A DNA stretch of 35,380 nucleotides from Acidobacteriota bacterium (GTDB lineage: Bacteria; Acidobacteriota; Terriglobia; Acidiferrales; UBA7541), in assembly GCA_003224195.1 (NCBI GenBank), contig QHYP01000054.1:2240-37619 (forward strand), read 5' to 3'. Made by a program: the position numbers and the translations under genes. This document shows, piece by piece, positions 7,751 to 16,113 of the stretch (positions are counted from its first letter, which is position 1; the number at the start of each line of letters is the position of its first letter). Below the pieces are notes generated by a model that saw only the letters and a program-made list of their open reading frames with translations, was not told the origin of the DNA and searched no databases.

Positions 7751-8293
7751 ATGAAGCGAGTGGGAAACTTCATCATTCTTATAGCTTTAGCTGTCGGCTC
7801 ATGCGGAATGCTTTACGCGCAGAAACCCGCCGAAAGGCCAGCCTCAAGCATCTCCGAACAGGAACTTTCGCGCTTCGATGCTTCGAAGCTGCGGGCGGAC
7901 TTCGCTGCCGCGCCCGCCGGAGCGAAAGATCAGGCGTACTCGCCCTTCGACGTCGTGGTGCAGTTTTTGCAGCTAAACTCCACACAGGCCCAACAATTCC
8001 AGCAGCTTCTCACAGCGCGCCAGAAGGCGCTCGAACCGCTCATACAGCAGATCACCGCGCTGAACACGCAATTGCAGGGACTTCTCGACTCAGACGGCCC
8101 CGCGCCCGCCATCGGGCAGACGGTGATTCAGATTCACCAACTGCAAGTTCAAGTCGGGCAAGTGCAGCAGAGCTTCCTCGAGCAGTTTCAGAACCTGCTG
8201 GATGCCGATCAGCGCCAGCGATTGGAGGCGGCACGTTTGGCCGCGCAACTGCAACCGATCGTCCCCGCGTTTCAGCAATTGCAACTCCTGTAA
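7751..8293 (+). CDS. Periplasmic Spy/CpxP-like protein, Gln-rich
   Basis: The product is 180 residues. A signal peptide (FIILIALAVGSCGMLYAQ) has a likely cleavage after YAQ; the Cys before GMLYAQ is not a clear lipobox. The mature part is helical and very rich in Gln. It includes LNSTQAQQFQQLL, close to the LTxxQ motif of Spy/CpxP proteins, and later LLDADQRQRLEAARL, which repeats that pattern. Such proteins bind unfolded proteins or metals in the periplasm and often feed back on envelope-stress regulators. A strong ribosome binding site (GAGGAGG, seven bases before ATG) supports the start. It is followed about 110 bases later by an ECF sigma factor, anti-sigma factor and a second protein of the same type. 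Function is inferred from family-like features. Confidence 0.7.
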   Translation: MKRVGNFIILIALAVGSCGMLYAQKPAERPASSISEQELSRFDASKLRADFAAAPAGAKDQAYSPFDVVVQFLQLNSTQAQQFQQLLTARQKALEPLIQQITALNTQLQGLLDSDGPAPAIGQTVIQIHQLQVQVGQVQQSFLEQFQNLLDADQRQRLEAARLAAQLQPIVPAFQQLQLL

Positions 8294-8401
8294 CGGCCCT
8301 TTGCCGGCGTCAACCGGCTCACCAGGCCCGCCGGAAATGTATAGTGATGGTAACGCGGAAGCAGTGGCCGCGCCGGAATGGGCAAGGGCAGGGTTAACGG
8401 A

Positions 8402-8938
8402 ATGAGCGTTTGCGTGGAAACGATTCTGGCCACAGCAGAGGCGGACAAGCAAGACTCCGGATTCGCGGCTCGCGTGGCCGAGAACCAGCGCCGCATCTTC
8501 CAAATCGCTTACGGCGTGCTCAGAAACTCTTCGGACGCTGAGGAGGTCGCGCAGGAAGCGTTTTTGCGGGCCTATCGAAATTTCGCCTCGCTGCGCGATC
8601 CGGAAAAGTTTCGCGCGTGGGTGAGCCGGATCGCGTTCCGCCTTGCGCTCAACCGGATACGGCAACACCGGCGGCGAGCGGATCGAGACAGAGCGTGGCA
8701 GACCGCAAGTGCGAAAGCGGCGGTTGATGGAGCGCAAAGCGCCGAGGAATACGTGCTGCTAGAGCGATTGTGGAAGGAGATTGCAGGACTTCCGGAGAAA
8801 TTCCGCGTGGTGCTGTTGCTCTCCCTAACCGAAGATATGGACGCGGCCGCCGTGGGAGCAATCCTGCGGATTCCAGCGGGAACGGTGCGGTCGAGGCTGC
8901 ACGCAGCGAGAAAACTTCTTCTGAAGGTCATGACATGA
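8402..8938 (+). CDS. ECF-type RNA polymerase sigma factor
   Basis: The product is 178 residues from ATG 8402; an in-frame ATG at 8378 would add eight. Region 2 is clear: RIFQIAYGVLRNSSDAEEVA, then QEAFLRAYRNF and FRAWVSRIAFRLALN, covering core binding and -10 recognition. Region 4 is LPEKFRVVLLLSLTEDMD followed by a helix-turn-helix with GTVRSRLHAARKLL for -35 recognition. There is no region 3, as is usual for ECF factors. The stop codon overlaps the ATG of the next gene (ATGA at 8935-8938). That gene encodes a zinc-finger anti-sigma factor, the classical pairing. Target promoters could not be predicted from the window. Confidence 0.93.
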   Translation: MSVCVETILATAEADKQDSGFAARVAENQRRIFQIAYGVLRNSSDAEEVAQEAFLRAYRNFASLRDPEKFRAWVSRIAFRLALNRIRQHRRRADRDRAWQTASAKAAVDGAQSAEEYVLLERLWKEIAGLPEKFRVVLLLSLTEDMDAAAVGAILRIPAGTVRSRLHAARKLLLKVMT

Positions 8939-9459
8939 CGAATTCCTGCCCGGAGTGGACAGAACGGCTGATGGATGCGGCGCTGAGCAACGAGGTGCAC
9001 GCCGCTCTGGGCGACCACTTGAAGCGTTGTGAGAGGTGCGCGGCAGCGCTTACCGCACTGCGCAGGCGGCGCGAACAGATGGACTCGCTGCTGCCGCTTC
9101 TGGTGCGAGGCACTGAGCCGTCACCGGGGTTTCGCGCACGCGTACTCGCCGCAACTGAGTATTGCCTCCCGCGGCGTCGCCCGTGGCTGGCGCGCGCGGG
9201 GGCGCTGGCCGCAGCGACGGCGGTGATCGTGGCGGTGATCGTCCTGGGTTCGGTCTGGCGCTTCCATGTGAACAAGAACAAATCCAATGCAATCTTGTAC
9301 GCGAGCGTCGCGGAGTGGAGATCGCCCACGGAAGCCCTGCTACGCTCCGGATCCAGCGAGATTCTGCGATCTAGCCCACGTCTTGGTGAACTGTACTTCC
9401 CGCTGGCTGCCGCTTCCCCCGGCAAACAGTTGAAGAAAGTAGAACGGAGACATCCATGA
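8935..9459 (+). CDS. Membrane anti-sigma factor with a zinc-finger (zf-HC2-like) domain
   Basis: The product is 174 residues. The cytosolic N-terminus has a Cys near residue 5 and HLKRCERC (an HxxxCxxC pattern), the zinc site of ZAS-type anti-sigma domains. A single membrane segment follows at about 85-102 (ALAAATAVIVAVIVLGSVW). After it comes an outer part of about 70 residues without recognised fold, with repeated Ser/Leu motifs. It should hold the ECF sigma factor inactive until an envelope signal releases it. The gene overlaps the sigma gene upstream and a Spy-like gene downstream by four bases each (ATGA), so the three are translated as a coupled set. Confidence 0.85.
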   Translation: MTNSCPEWTERLMDAALSNEVHAALGDHLKRCERCAAALTALRRRREQMDSLLPLLVRGTEPSPGFRARVLAATEYCLPRRRPWLARAGALAAATAVIVAVIVLGSVWRFHVNKNKSNAILYASVAEWRSPTEALLRSGSSEILRSSPRLGELYFPLAAASPGKQLKKVERRHP

Positions 9460-9887
9460 AAACGAAAACGCTGATCTTGTGCGGGGCTCTGCTCCTGGCC
9501 GCCGCCGTGCGGGGACAGCAACCTCATCCGGAGAACGATCCAGTCGGGGAGAATTTGTTTCCACCCGAACTCATCATGCAGAATCAGAAAGCGATCGGGC
9601 TGGATGAGGCCCAAAAGAGTTACATCCGTACGGAAATCACCAAAACGCAGGGGCGATTCTCGGACCTGCAGTGGCAGCTTCAGGACGCGATGGAATCCCT
9701 CGGCGGTTTGCTGAAACAAGACGTGGCGGATGAACAGCAAGTCCTCGCGCAACTGGACAAGGTGCTCAATCTGGAAAGAGAGATCAAGCGCACGCAGCTA
9801 ACGCTGATGGTGCGGATCAAGAACAAGCTGAGCGGAGAGCAACAAGCCCGGCTGCGAGAGCTTCGAAGTCACGGTGGGCGAAACTGA
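9456..9887 (+). CDS. Periplasmic Spy/CpxP-like protein (putative stress or metal sensor)
   Basis: The product is 143 residues. A signal peptide (LILCGALLLAAAVRG) precedes QQPHPENDP. The mature part is helical: a segment IGLDEAQKSYIRTEITKTQG, a central SLGGLLKQDVADEQQVLAQL, and a closing LSGEQQARLRELR. This layout, with two LxxEQ-like stretches flanking helices, matches periplasmic heavy-metal sensor/Spy-like proteins. It starts within the stop of the anti-sigma gene (ATGA). Together with the protein at 7751 it brackets the sigma/anti-sigma pair, so it may act as the periplasmic sensor that controls anti-sigma activity. That link is inference from position. Confidence 0.75.
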   Translation: MKTKTLILCGALLLAAAVRGQQPHPENDPVGENLFPPELIMQNQKAIGLDEAQKSYIRTEITKTQGRFSDLQWQLQDAMESLGGLLKQDVADEQQVLAQLDKVLNLEREIKRTQLTLMVRIKNKLSGEQQARLRELRSHGGRN

Positions 9888-9947
9888 GCGGTTATCGGCC
9901 TCGCGGCGGGCAAGGCAAGGAAACTTTGATTCGGCCCGGCCCCGGCG

Positions 9948-10679
9948 TTACTCGCGGAGCCGCTGCTCGATCGGCGCGGCGACGATTTTGCGCACGCGTT
10001 CGCGCAGCGCGGGCACTTCTTCTTTGGACATTCCGTTCGTTTCGATGGTGCCGTGCAGATAGACAGTGATCTTTGCCGGCCGAAGCATCCAGTGGCCGGT
10101 GCGGTGATGCTGGAAGGAGCCGACAAGGCTCACAGGAACAATTGGAAGGCCAAGCTGCTGCGCCACGCGGAAGCCGCCGTCCTGGAATTGGCCGACGCGG
10201 CCGTCGCGCGTTCGCCTCGCCTCCGGGAAGATGATCAGGCTCGTGCCTCCGTCCACCGCGTCCCGCGTCTTGCGCCACATGCGCTTCAGGTCCGAGGGGC
10301 GCCGCACGTCCGGGACCGGCACGTTGCCGAAGCGCTTCATCAGTCGGCCATAGACCGGAATTCTGAAATGAGACTCCAACTCCCAGCCACGAACCAACTG
10401 CGGAATCGCGCAGTAAAGGACAAACGGATCGAAGAGATTCACGTGATTCGCGATGAAGATGCAGGTACGCTGCGGGTCGAAATCCGAAGCGCGGCGCACT
10501 TCAAGTTTTGCTCCGGCAAAGAATACGATCCGTCTGCAAAAGGCGCGCTGCAACCAGTCATGTTTACGGGGATCGAGAAAAATCGCGAGGCCAATCAAAA
10601 CAGGCACGGTGATGCCGAAGTGCAACAGACTGATCGTCCACACAAGCGCGCTGCGCACCGCCAGCCAAGCGCGCCTCAT
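9948..10679 (-). CDS. 1-acyl-sn-glycerol-3-phosphate acyltransferase (PlsC family)
   Basis: The product is 243 residues. The N-terminal half begins with membrane-seeking stretches (LVWTISLLHFGITVPVLIGLAIFL). The catalytic H-x4-D motif is present as HVNLFD (residues 79-84). A later motif reads FPEARRTRDGRVG, where most family members have FPEGTRS; the Glu is kept but Gly-Thr are replaced. GLPIVPVSLVG is the usual fourth block. It should transfer an acyl chain from acyl-ACP or acyl-CoA to a lysophospholipid-type acceptor at the inner face of the membrane. It is the last gene of the nine-gene lipid operon and overlaps the lipid kinase gene by ATGA (10676-10679). Confidence 0.9.
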   Translation of the reverse strand: MRRAWLAVRSALVWTISLLHFGITVPVLIGLAIFLDPRKHDWLQRAFCRRIVFFAGAKLEVRRASDFDPQRTCIFIANHVNLFDPFVLYCAIPQLVRGWELESHFRIPVYGRLMKRFGNVPVPDVRRPSDLKRMWRKTRDAVDGGTSLIIFPEARRTRDGRVGQFQDGGFRVAQQLGLPIVPVSLVGSFQHHRTGHWMLRPAKITVYLHGTIETNGMSKEEVPALRERVRKIVAAPIEQRLRE

Positions 10680-11578
10680 ATGTACACGTCAACTGCGCCG
10701 GGCACCGCCTCCAGGGAGCGGCATTCGACAGTGACCACTTCCCCGTCCACCATCACGTCCACGGGCACGGGGATTTTGAACTCGATGCGGCGCACGGAGC
10801 GGCGCGAGGCCAGCGGATGCCGGATGTGCGAGCCGTCATAGAGCTTCGGCAAGGTGCGCAGCAGGCCGATGCGCCCGATCGGTCCCCAGCGAACCATCTC
10901 GATGAACCCGTCGGAAGGATCGGCGTGCGGCGCAATCAACATCGTTCCCCCCGTGTACTTGCTGTTGTTGAAGCTGAGGAACAGGCAGCGCCGCTCGTCC
11001 CAGTCGGGGTCGTCATCGCAGCGCAACGCAAAGGCGCGCCGGCGCAATTGCACCAGCCGCAGGAAAACTCCCAGCAAGTAGCCGAATTGGCCGAGCGGCT
11101 TGAAGCGGCGATTCGTGAGCGCGGCCACATCCGCCGTAAAGCCGAGGCTCAGCAGATTGAGCGAATAGAGCTCGCCGGAGGCGTGTTTCAGCCGGAGCAA
11201 GTCGCAGGCGCGAGTGCGACCTTCGAGAAGCGCCTGCAGGGCGGCGTCGGCCCCGTTTTGAGTGAAATCGCGCAGAAAGGAATTGCCCGTGCCCAACGGC
11301 AAAAACCCCAACTTCACTCCGTGGGCGATTGAATTGGAACCGTACACACCGTTCAGGATTTCATGTGCCGTGCCGTCGCCTCCCACGGCAAGGAATTTGC
11401 GATAGCCCTGCGCGTAGGCCTCCTGCGCGAGCAGCACGGCGTGGCCGGGGCCGGCGGACGCGATGGCATCCAGGCCCAGGCCGGCCTCGCGAAGCCGCGC
11501 CAGCGCCGGGCCGGCCAGCGATCCGCAGCGTCCTCCGCCTGCGGTTGGGTTGACGACAGCGAAGAAGCGTTCTTTCAC
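10676..11578 (-). CDS. Diacylglycerol kinase-like lipid kinase (DagK/YegS family)
   Basis: From GTG 11578 the product is 300 residues. It opens with FFAVVNPTAGGG, the expected first strand of the catalytic domain. The nucleotide-binding signature FLAVGGDGTAHEILNGVY follows, then LGFLPLGTGNSFLRDF. The C-terminal half is the usual beta-rich domain and ends with PVDVMVDGEVV. Members phosphorylate diacylglycerol, ceramide or similar lipids with ATP. A longer frame from 11686 was rejected because it would overlap the upstream ligase gene by 100 bases and adds no family sequence. It sits eight bases after the ligase gene and overlaps PlsC. In this operon it could phosphorylate a lipid made by the reductase genes. 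Confidence 0.88.
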   Translation of the reverse strand: MKERFFAVVNPTAGGGRCGSLAGPALARLREAGLGLDAIASAGPGHAVLLAQEAYAQGYRKFLAVGGDGTAHEILNGVYGSNSIAHGVKLGFLPLGTGNSFLRDFTQNGADAALQALLEGRTRACDLLRLKHASGELYSLNLLSLGFTADVAALTNRRFKPLGQFGYLLGVFLRLVQLRRRAFALRCDDDPDWDERRCLFLSFNNSKYTGGTMLIAPHADPSDGFIEMVRWGPIGRIGLLRTLPKLYDGSHIRHPLASRRSVRRIEFKIPVPVDVMVDGEVVTVECRSLEAVPGAVDVYI

Positions 11579-11585
11579 GGCGTGT

Positions 11586-13307
11586 TCACAAGGATTGTAC
11601 AGCAGAGGCGCGCTCGAGTTGCGCCAGTCGCTCGGCCAGAGCGTTGCGCTTGATCTTGACCGAGGCGGTGCGCGGAAAATCCTCATTCCACAAGACGACG
11701 CCGTGGATTCGCTTGTAATTCAGGAGCCGCTGATTCCGCGAATTGATTTCCCTCCGCAAGTCCTCGGTCATCGACTGCCCCGGCTCAAGATGCAGCACAA
11801 GGACGAGCTGTTCGCCGGCCATCGCGCGTCGCGGCCAGATGTAATTCGCCGCAAACACACAGAACTCTTTCACCGGAAGGCTCTCAAAGACCTTTTCGAT
11901 GTCCTCGGGATAGATGTTTTTCCCTTCCTCGGTGACGATCATGTTTTTCTTCCGGCCAAAGAGCTGCAAATGGCCGTCGCCGTCAAACCGCCCGAGATCG
12001 CCGGTCATCAGCCAGCCGTCCACAATCGCCTCCGCGGTGAGCTCCGCGTCATTCAGGTAGCCGGCCATGACCGTTTTGCTGCGAACCGCGACCTCTCCGA
12101 CGCCCTCGGCATCGGGATTCACGATGCGCACTTCCATTCCCGGCAACGGCTTACCGACGCGGAACGGTTTCAGGTCATTCACCGTAATGGCGGTGCCCGC
12201 TTCGGTGAGGCCATAGCCGTTCGCGACCGGGATGCCGAGATCGTAGAAGAATTGCAGCGTTTGCGGCTCCGTGAATGCTCCGCCGACGATGATGGCCCGC
12301 AGATCGCCGCCAAACGCATCATGCACCTGCCTGAGAAGCAAGCGGCTGATTGCCGGCCGCGGACGGCCCCGCGTCAGCACTTTGTTGATTGCGACGAGTG
12401 CGTTTAGGAGCTTGCGCTTACGTGACGGCAGCGCATCGAACCGAGCTTGCAACCCTTTCCGCAGATTCTTCAGCACCAGCGGAACGAGGCTCACGTAAGC
12501 GATCTTGTACTTCGGAAATGCCTCGCGCACGTATTCCGGCCGCAGCGTCCGCAAATGCACCACCGTCGCGCCGCAAATGAAAGGGCCGAAGAAGCCCACC
12601 ATGAAATCGATTGCGTGGTTCGTCGGCAGGATGCTCAGGTACCGGATGCCGGGCCAAAAGGGATAGAGCGAGGTCAGCGCGACGCATTGTTCGAGATAAT
12701 TCTCGTGCGTGATCATGCAGCCCTTCGGACGCCCGCCCGTCCCCGAGGAATACACGATGCACGCGATGTCGTGACGCTGACGCGCAACAAACGCGGGTTC
12801 GCCCGCGCCGCGGAATTCTTCCCAGCGCTCCGCACCATGGAGGTCCGCATCGGCGGGGGCTTCCGTGACGAGCACGGTGCGCACGCAACTTCCCTCGAGC
12901 GCATTCGACGCCGCAAGCTGGCGCCAGATCGGATACTCCGTGATGAGCACGCTCACGCCGGAATGCTTCAACAGTTGCCAATGTTCGTCGGGCGTCAGCT
13001 TGTAATCCAGGGGCACAAGCACGCCTCCACAATGAAAGATGGCATAGGCTGAAATCAGCCACTTCGGCTGATTCGTCATGATGATCGCGGCGGGGTTCTG
13101 TCCCGAAGCTGCGGTTCTTCCTCCCGAGAAATCGGAATCCTGCAGCCCTTTGGCGAGCGCATGTCCGCGCTCCCTGAATTCGCGGTAGGTCAGGCGTTCT
13201 GTCTCCCGCTCGCGGTCAGACTCAATCAGGCACACTTCATTCGCGAATTGGTCGAGCGCGTCACGCAGCGCCGCGCCAATCGATTGATATTTTGCGAGAT
13301 CGAGCAT
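11586..13307 (-). CDS. AMP-forming acyl-CoA/acyl-ACP synthetase (ACP-linked ligase)
   Basis: The product is 573 residues with the full set of adenylation motifs. The P-loop is CIVYSSGTGGRPKG and the A5 motif is NGYGLTEAG. The A7 motif is MTGDLGRFDGDG and the hinge is FGRKKNMIV. The C-terminal catalytic Lys lies in PRTASVKIKRN. The enzyme should activate a fatty acid as acyl-AMP and pass it to a phosphopantetheine thiol. Its ATG shares one base with the stop of the acyl carrier protein gene (TAATG, 13305-13309). The ACP is therefore its probable acceptor, rather than free CoA. It is the first of two quite different ligases in the operon. Confidence 0.9.
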   Translation of the reverse strand: MLDLAKYQSIGAALRDALDQFANEVCLIESDRERETERLTYREFRERGHALAKGLQDSDFSGGRTAASGQNPAAIIMTNQPKWLISAYAIFHCGGVLVPLDYKLTPDEHWQLLKHSGVSVLITEYPIWRQLAASNALEGSCVRTVLVTEAPADADLHGAERWEEFRGAGEPAFVARQRHDIACIVYSSGTGGRPKGCMITHENYLEQCVALTSLYPFWPGIRYLSILPTNHAIDFMVGFFGPFICGATVVHLRTLRPEYVREAFPKYKIAYVSLVPLVLKNLRKGLQARFDALPSRKRKLLNALVAINKVLTRGRPRPAISRLLLRQVHDAFGGDLRAIIVGGAFTEPQTLQFFYDLGIPVANGYGLTEAGTAITVNDLKPFRVGKPLPGMEVRIVNPDAEGVGEVAVRSKTVMAGYLNDAELTAEAIVDGWLMTGDLGRFDGDGHLQLFGRKKNMIVTEEGKNIYPEDIEKVFESLPVKEFCVFAANYIWPRRAMAGEQLVLVLHLEPGQSMTEDLRREINSRNQRLLNYKRIHGVVLWNEDFPRTASVKIKRNALAERLAQLERASAVQSL

Positions 13308-13549
13308 TACAAGCGGGTTTGGATGCGGTCGGCCAGTGTGCGGAAGTCGCTCACGCCCTGCATTTCGTAATCCGGCAGTTCGATACCGAAGTGATTCTCC
13401 AGCCGCGTTAGAAGCTCGAGCGCCTGGAGACTGTCAATCCCCAGCTTCTTGAAAAAGTCATCCTCGGGCGTGAGAGACCCGGGCTGAACATTGAAATGCC
13501 GGGAAGCGAGTTCCAGAACTTCCTTGGTGGTCTGCTCGAGCGTGCGCAT
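13307..13549 (-). CDS. Acyl carrier protein
   Basis: The product is 80 residues, the normal ACP size. The phosphopantetheine-binding motif is LGIDSLQALEL with Ser at position 40. It is followed by the acidic recognition helix and LENHFGIELPD. It differs from housekeeping AcpP in being less acidic and in standing beside an acyl ligase gene, with a one-base overlap. This suggests a dedicated carrier for the operon's fatty chain. A gap of 91 bases separates it from the enoyl-CoA hydratase gene upstream, the largest gap in the operon, so an internal promoter is possible. Confidence 0.92.
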   Translation of the reverse strand: MRTLEQTTKEVLELASRHFNVQPGSLTPEDDFFKKLGIDSLQALELLTRLENHFGIELPDYEMQGVSDFRTLADRIQTRL

Positions 13550-13640
13550 GGCTCCTCAAATTTACCACCCCGCGTGGGGGTGCGCAAAACCGCTGCCCTT
13601 TGTCTCCCGATGCTGTTTCCTCAGTTCGCCCTCCTCTCTT

Positions 13641-14444
13641 TCAAGGCAGATACGGCATGGCGTCCGTGGATTCCACAAACTTCTTGAGGCCAGCCATCAC
13701 GGCGGGCTGCCGGAGCAGTTCGCAGAAGATCTCGATCTCCCGGCGAAGCTCTTCGCACGGAATCGGCTTGACGAACTTCTTTGCGGCGGCGCGCGCGCCG
13801 GGATCGAACTTTCTAATCTGCTCGGCGGTCGCCCGTGCCACGCGCAGCGATTCGCCTTCGGCGGCAAGCTGCGCCACCAGCCCGACCGCGTGCGCCCGCG
13901 CGGCGCTCACGCTCCGGCCCGTCAGCAGTAGGTCGCGGATGAACGCATTGCCGAGGTCGCGCTTCAGTCGCGGGATCCCGCCCCAGCCGGGGATCAGGCC
14001 GAGGCGCAGCTCGGGAAACGCAAATCGCGCCATCTTGTCGGCCACGATGATGTCGCAGGCAAGCGCGAGCTCGAATCCTCCGCCGAAGCATACCCCGTGC
14101 ACGGCGGCAATCGTGACGACCGGCGCGGCGTCAATCGCGTTCATCACGCGGTGCATGCGCTCCAGGAATTCTCGCGCTCCAGTATGAAACTCTTTTTCCG
14201 GCATCACCGCTGCCAAGCGGTACAGCTCGCGCAGATCGGCCCCCGCGCTGAAACCGCGCCTTTGAGCGCTCGCAAAGATGCACGCGCTCGTATCGGGAGA
14301 AAGCGCATCGAGCGCCGTGATGAACTTTTCCAGCTCGCCGAGCGCGGCCAAGCCAATCTCGTTCGCGGGTTCATGGTCGAGCGTCAGCTCAAGAACACGG
14401 TCGCGCCACTCCCATCGCAGCATCGCTCCGGTAAATGCTTTCAT
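13641..14444 (-). CDS. Enoyl-CoA hydratase/isomerase family protein (crotonase fold)
   Basis: From ATG 14444 the product is 267 residues. The oxyanion-hole segment RGFSAGADLREL is clear. Both glutamates used by true hydratases appear to be in place: one in GVCFGGGFELALACD, the other in FPELRLGLIPGWGG. The C-terminus is the usual helical bundle. It should hydrate, dehydrate or isomerise an enoyl thioester. No thiolase or hydroxyacyl dehydrogenase accompanies it, so it is not part of a complete beta-oxidation set; a tailoring step in the lipid pathway is more likely. Its start overlaps the stop of the upstream ligase gene (ATGA, 14441-14444). A longer frame upstream lies inside that ligase gene and was rejected. 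Confidence 0.9.
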   Translation of the reverse strand: MKAFTGAMLRWEWRDRVLELTLDHEPANEIGLAALGELEKFITALDALSPDTSACIFASAQRRGFSAGADLRELYRLAAVMPEKEFHTGAREFLERMHRVMNAIDAAPVVTIAAVHGVCFGGGFELALACDIIVADKMARFAFPELRLGLIPGWGGIPRLKRDLGNAFIRDLLLTGRSVSAARAHAVGLVAQLAAEGESLRVARATAEQIRKFDPGARAAAKKFVKPIPCEELRREIEIFCELLRQPAVMAGLKKFVESTDAMPYLP

Positions 14445-16099
14445 GCGCCTTTCCTCTGATACATCGCCGAGATCTCCCCTGTGTACCGCGCCGCAATTGC
14501 GTCGCGGCGCAACTTGCCGTTGACGGTCAGCAGGCCGTTTTCCACGGTGAACGCGTCGCGCAATACGGCAAAACTCCGCACCTGCCGGTAGTGCGGCAGG
14601 CCCGGATTCAGCCGGTCGAGCGCCGCCTGCACGTCGCGCGAATCGACATCGCCAGTCACAAGCGCGCACAAATATCCGCGTCCATTCCCCGCCAAGAATA
14701 TCTGCTGCGCTTGAGGAATCAACGTCCGGAGCTTCTCTTCGACCGGCTCCGGCGCAATATTGTGCCCTGAATTCAGAATGATGACGTCTTTGATTCGCCC
14801 GGTGATTCGCCAGTTTCCGCGGACGTTCACTTCGCCTTGATCTCCCGTGTGAAACCACCCGCCCTGCAGCACGCGCACGGTTTCCTCCGGGTGGTTCCAG
14901 TAACCCGGGAAAACATTCGGCCCGCGCACGAGAATCTCTTCTTTCTCACCGAGCTTCATCTCAATGCCGGGGATCGCCGTGCCCACGCGGCCCGGTTCGA
15001 CCGGTTGTCTGGGATCGTCCATGGTGCAAATGCCCGTCGTTTCCGTCAGACCATACACCTGCAAGACCGGGATCCCCAGCATCAAAAAGAACTGCTGCGT
15101 TCCCGGGGCAAGCGGAGCCGAGCCGCAAACCAACGCCCGGAGATGCGGCCCAAAGCGCGCCTTAATTTTCGAGAAAATCAGGATCCTGCCCAGATTCACC
15201 CAGACGCCGTCAAAAAAATTTCCGCGCCCAACATGCAGCCTTTCCCACGCCGCCTGCGCCTTGGCAAAAACGTTGCGCAGCGTCGCGCCGCGCTTCGAGA
15301 GCGCGCCTTCTACACCGCGCCGCACGCGCTCGAGAAATGTCGGCACATTGATGAAATAGTTCGGCGACGCGGCCCGGATTTCGTCGGCAAGGCGATTCAG
15401 ATCGGTGGAGAGCGTCAGCGCGCTTTCCCGCGAGAGGCACGACAGCATTAGAATCCACGACGCCGCAAAGTTGAAAGGAAGATAATGAAACACGCGGTCC
15501 GGCTCGCGCGTCGCGCCCATGAGTTGATTCAACCGCTCTGTCGTGCAGCTCAGAATGTGATTCACGTTACCAACGCTCAGGCAAACGCCTTTCGGCTCGC
15601 CGGATGTTCCTGAGGTATAGATGATTGTGACGAGATCGTCCTCTGCGCGCTGAACTGGCGGCACCACAATGTCCGCGCGAGCCGCCCCGGCCCCGAGCGC
15701 TTCTTCAAAAAGCGCGCACCGCGGCGCATCCGACCACGCGAAGGCAGCGGCATCTCCGAGCGGGGTTTCGCTGCACAGCAGCAAACGCGGCTGACAGTCT
15801 TTCATCATCGCCACAAGCTCCGCAGGGGCTTGCCGCGAGTAGAGCGGCACGACGATGATGCGTTCCGCCATCAGCGCCAAGTCAATGGCCACCCAGCGAA
15901 TCGAATTGGGGCCAAGCAGTGCGCAGCGATCTCCCGGCCGCAGACCCGCACGCAGCACAAACGCCCGGGCCGATTCGACCTGCGCCAGGAGTTCGCTCGC
16001 GGTCACGCGCACCACGCCGTCCGCATGCAGCTCTTTCAGGACGAGGCGGTGCGCAGCCCGCTGCAATTGTCCAAAAATGTGTTCGAGAAAATCGGGCAT
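14441..16099 (-). CDS. AMP-forming fatty acid ligase (long-chain acyl-CoA synthetase type)
   Basis: The product is 552 residues. The P-loop is IIYTSGTSGEPKG, and the A5 motif is LQVYGLTETTG. The A7 motif is FHTGDQGEV, and the hinge is ITGRIKDVIILNSGHNI. The C-terminal Lys is in NGLLTVNGKLRRD. It has the inserted region between P-loop and A5 typical of long-chain fatty acyl synthetases (FACS). It should convert a fatty acid to acyl-CoA or acyl-ACP with ATP. It is clearly different from the ligase at 11586, so the operon may activate two different substrates. It follows the pyruvyl transferase-like gene by 14 bases. Confidence 0.9.
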   Translation of the reverse strand: MPDFLEHIFGQLQRAAHRLVLKELHADGVVRVTASELLAQVESARAFVLRAGLRPGDRCALLGPNSIRWVAIDLALMAERIIVVPLYSRQAPAELVAMMKDCQPRLLLCSETPLGDAAAFAWSDAPRCALFEEALGAGAARADIVVPPVQRAEDDLVTIIYTSGTSGEPKGVCLSVGNVNHILSCTTERLNQLMGATREPDRVFHYLPFNFAASWILMLSCLSRESALTLSTDLNRLADEIRAASPNYFINVPTFLERVRRGVEGALSKRGATLRNVFAKAQAAWERLHVGRGNFFDGVWVNLGRILIFSKIKARFGPHLRALVCGSAPLAPGTQQFFLMLGIPVLQVYGLTETTGICTMDDPRQPVEPGRVGTAIPGIEMKLGEKEEILVRGPNVFPGYWNHPEETVRVLQGGWFHTGDQGEVNVRGNWRITGRIKDVIILNSGHNIAPEPVEEKLRTLIPQAQQIFLAGNGRGYLCALVTGDVDSRDVQAALDRLNPGLPHYRQVRSFAVLRDAFTVENGLLTVNGKLRRDAIAARYTGEISAMYQRKGA

Positions 16100-16113
16100 G
16101 GGTCTTGGCAGGC

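Noticed and set aside
11463..12407. A 314-codon plus-strand reading frame
   Set aside because: It is antisense to the acyl ligase gene with all its adenylation motifs.
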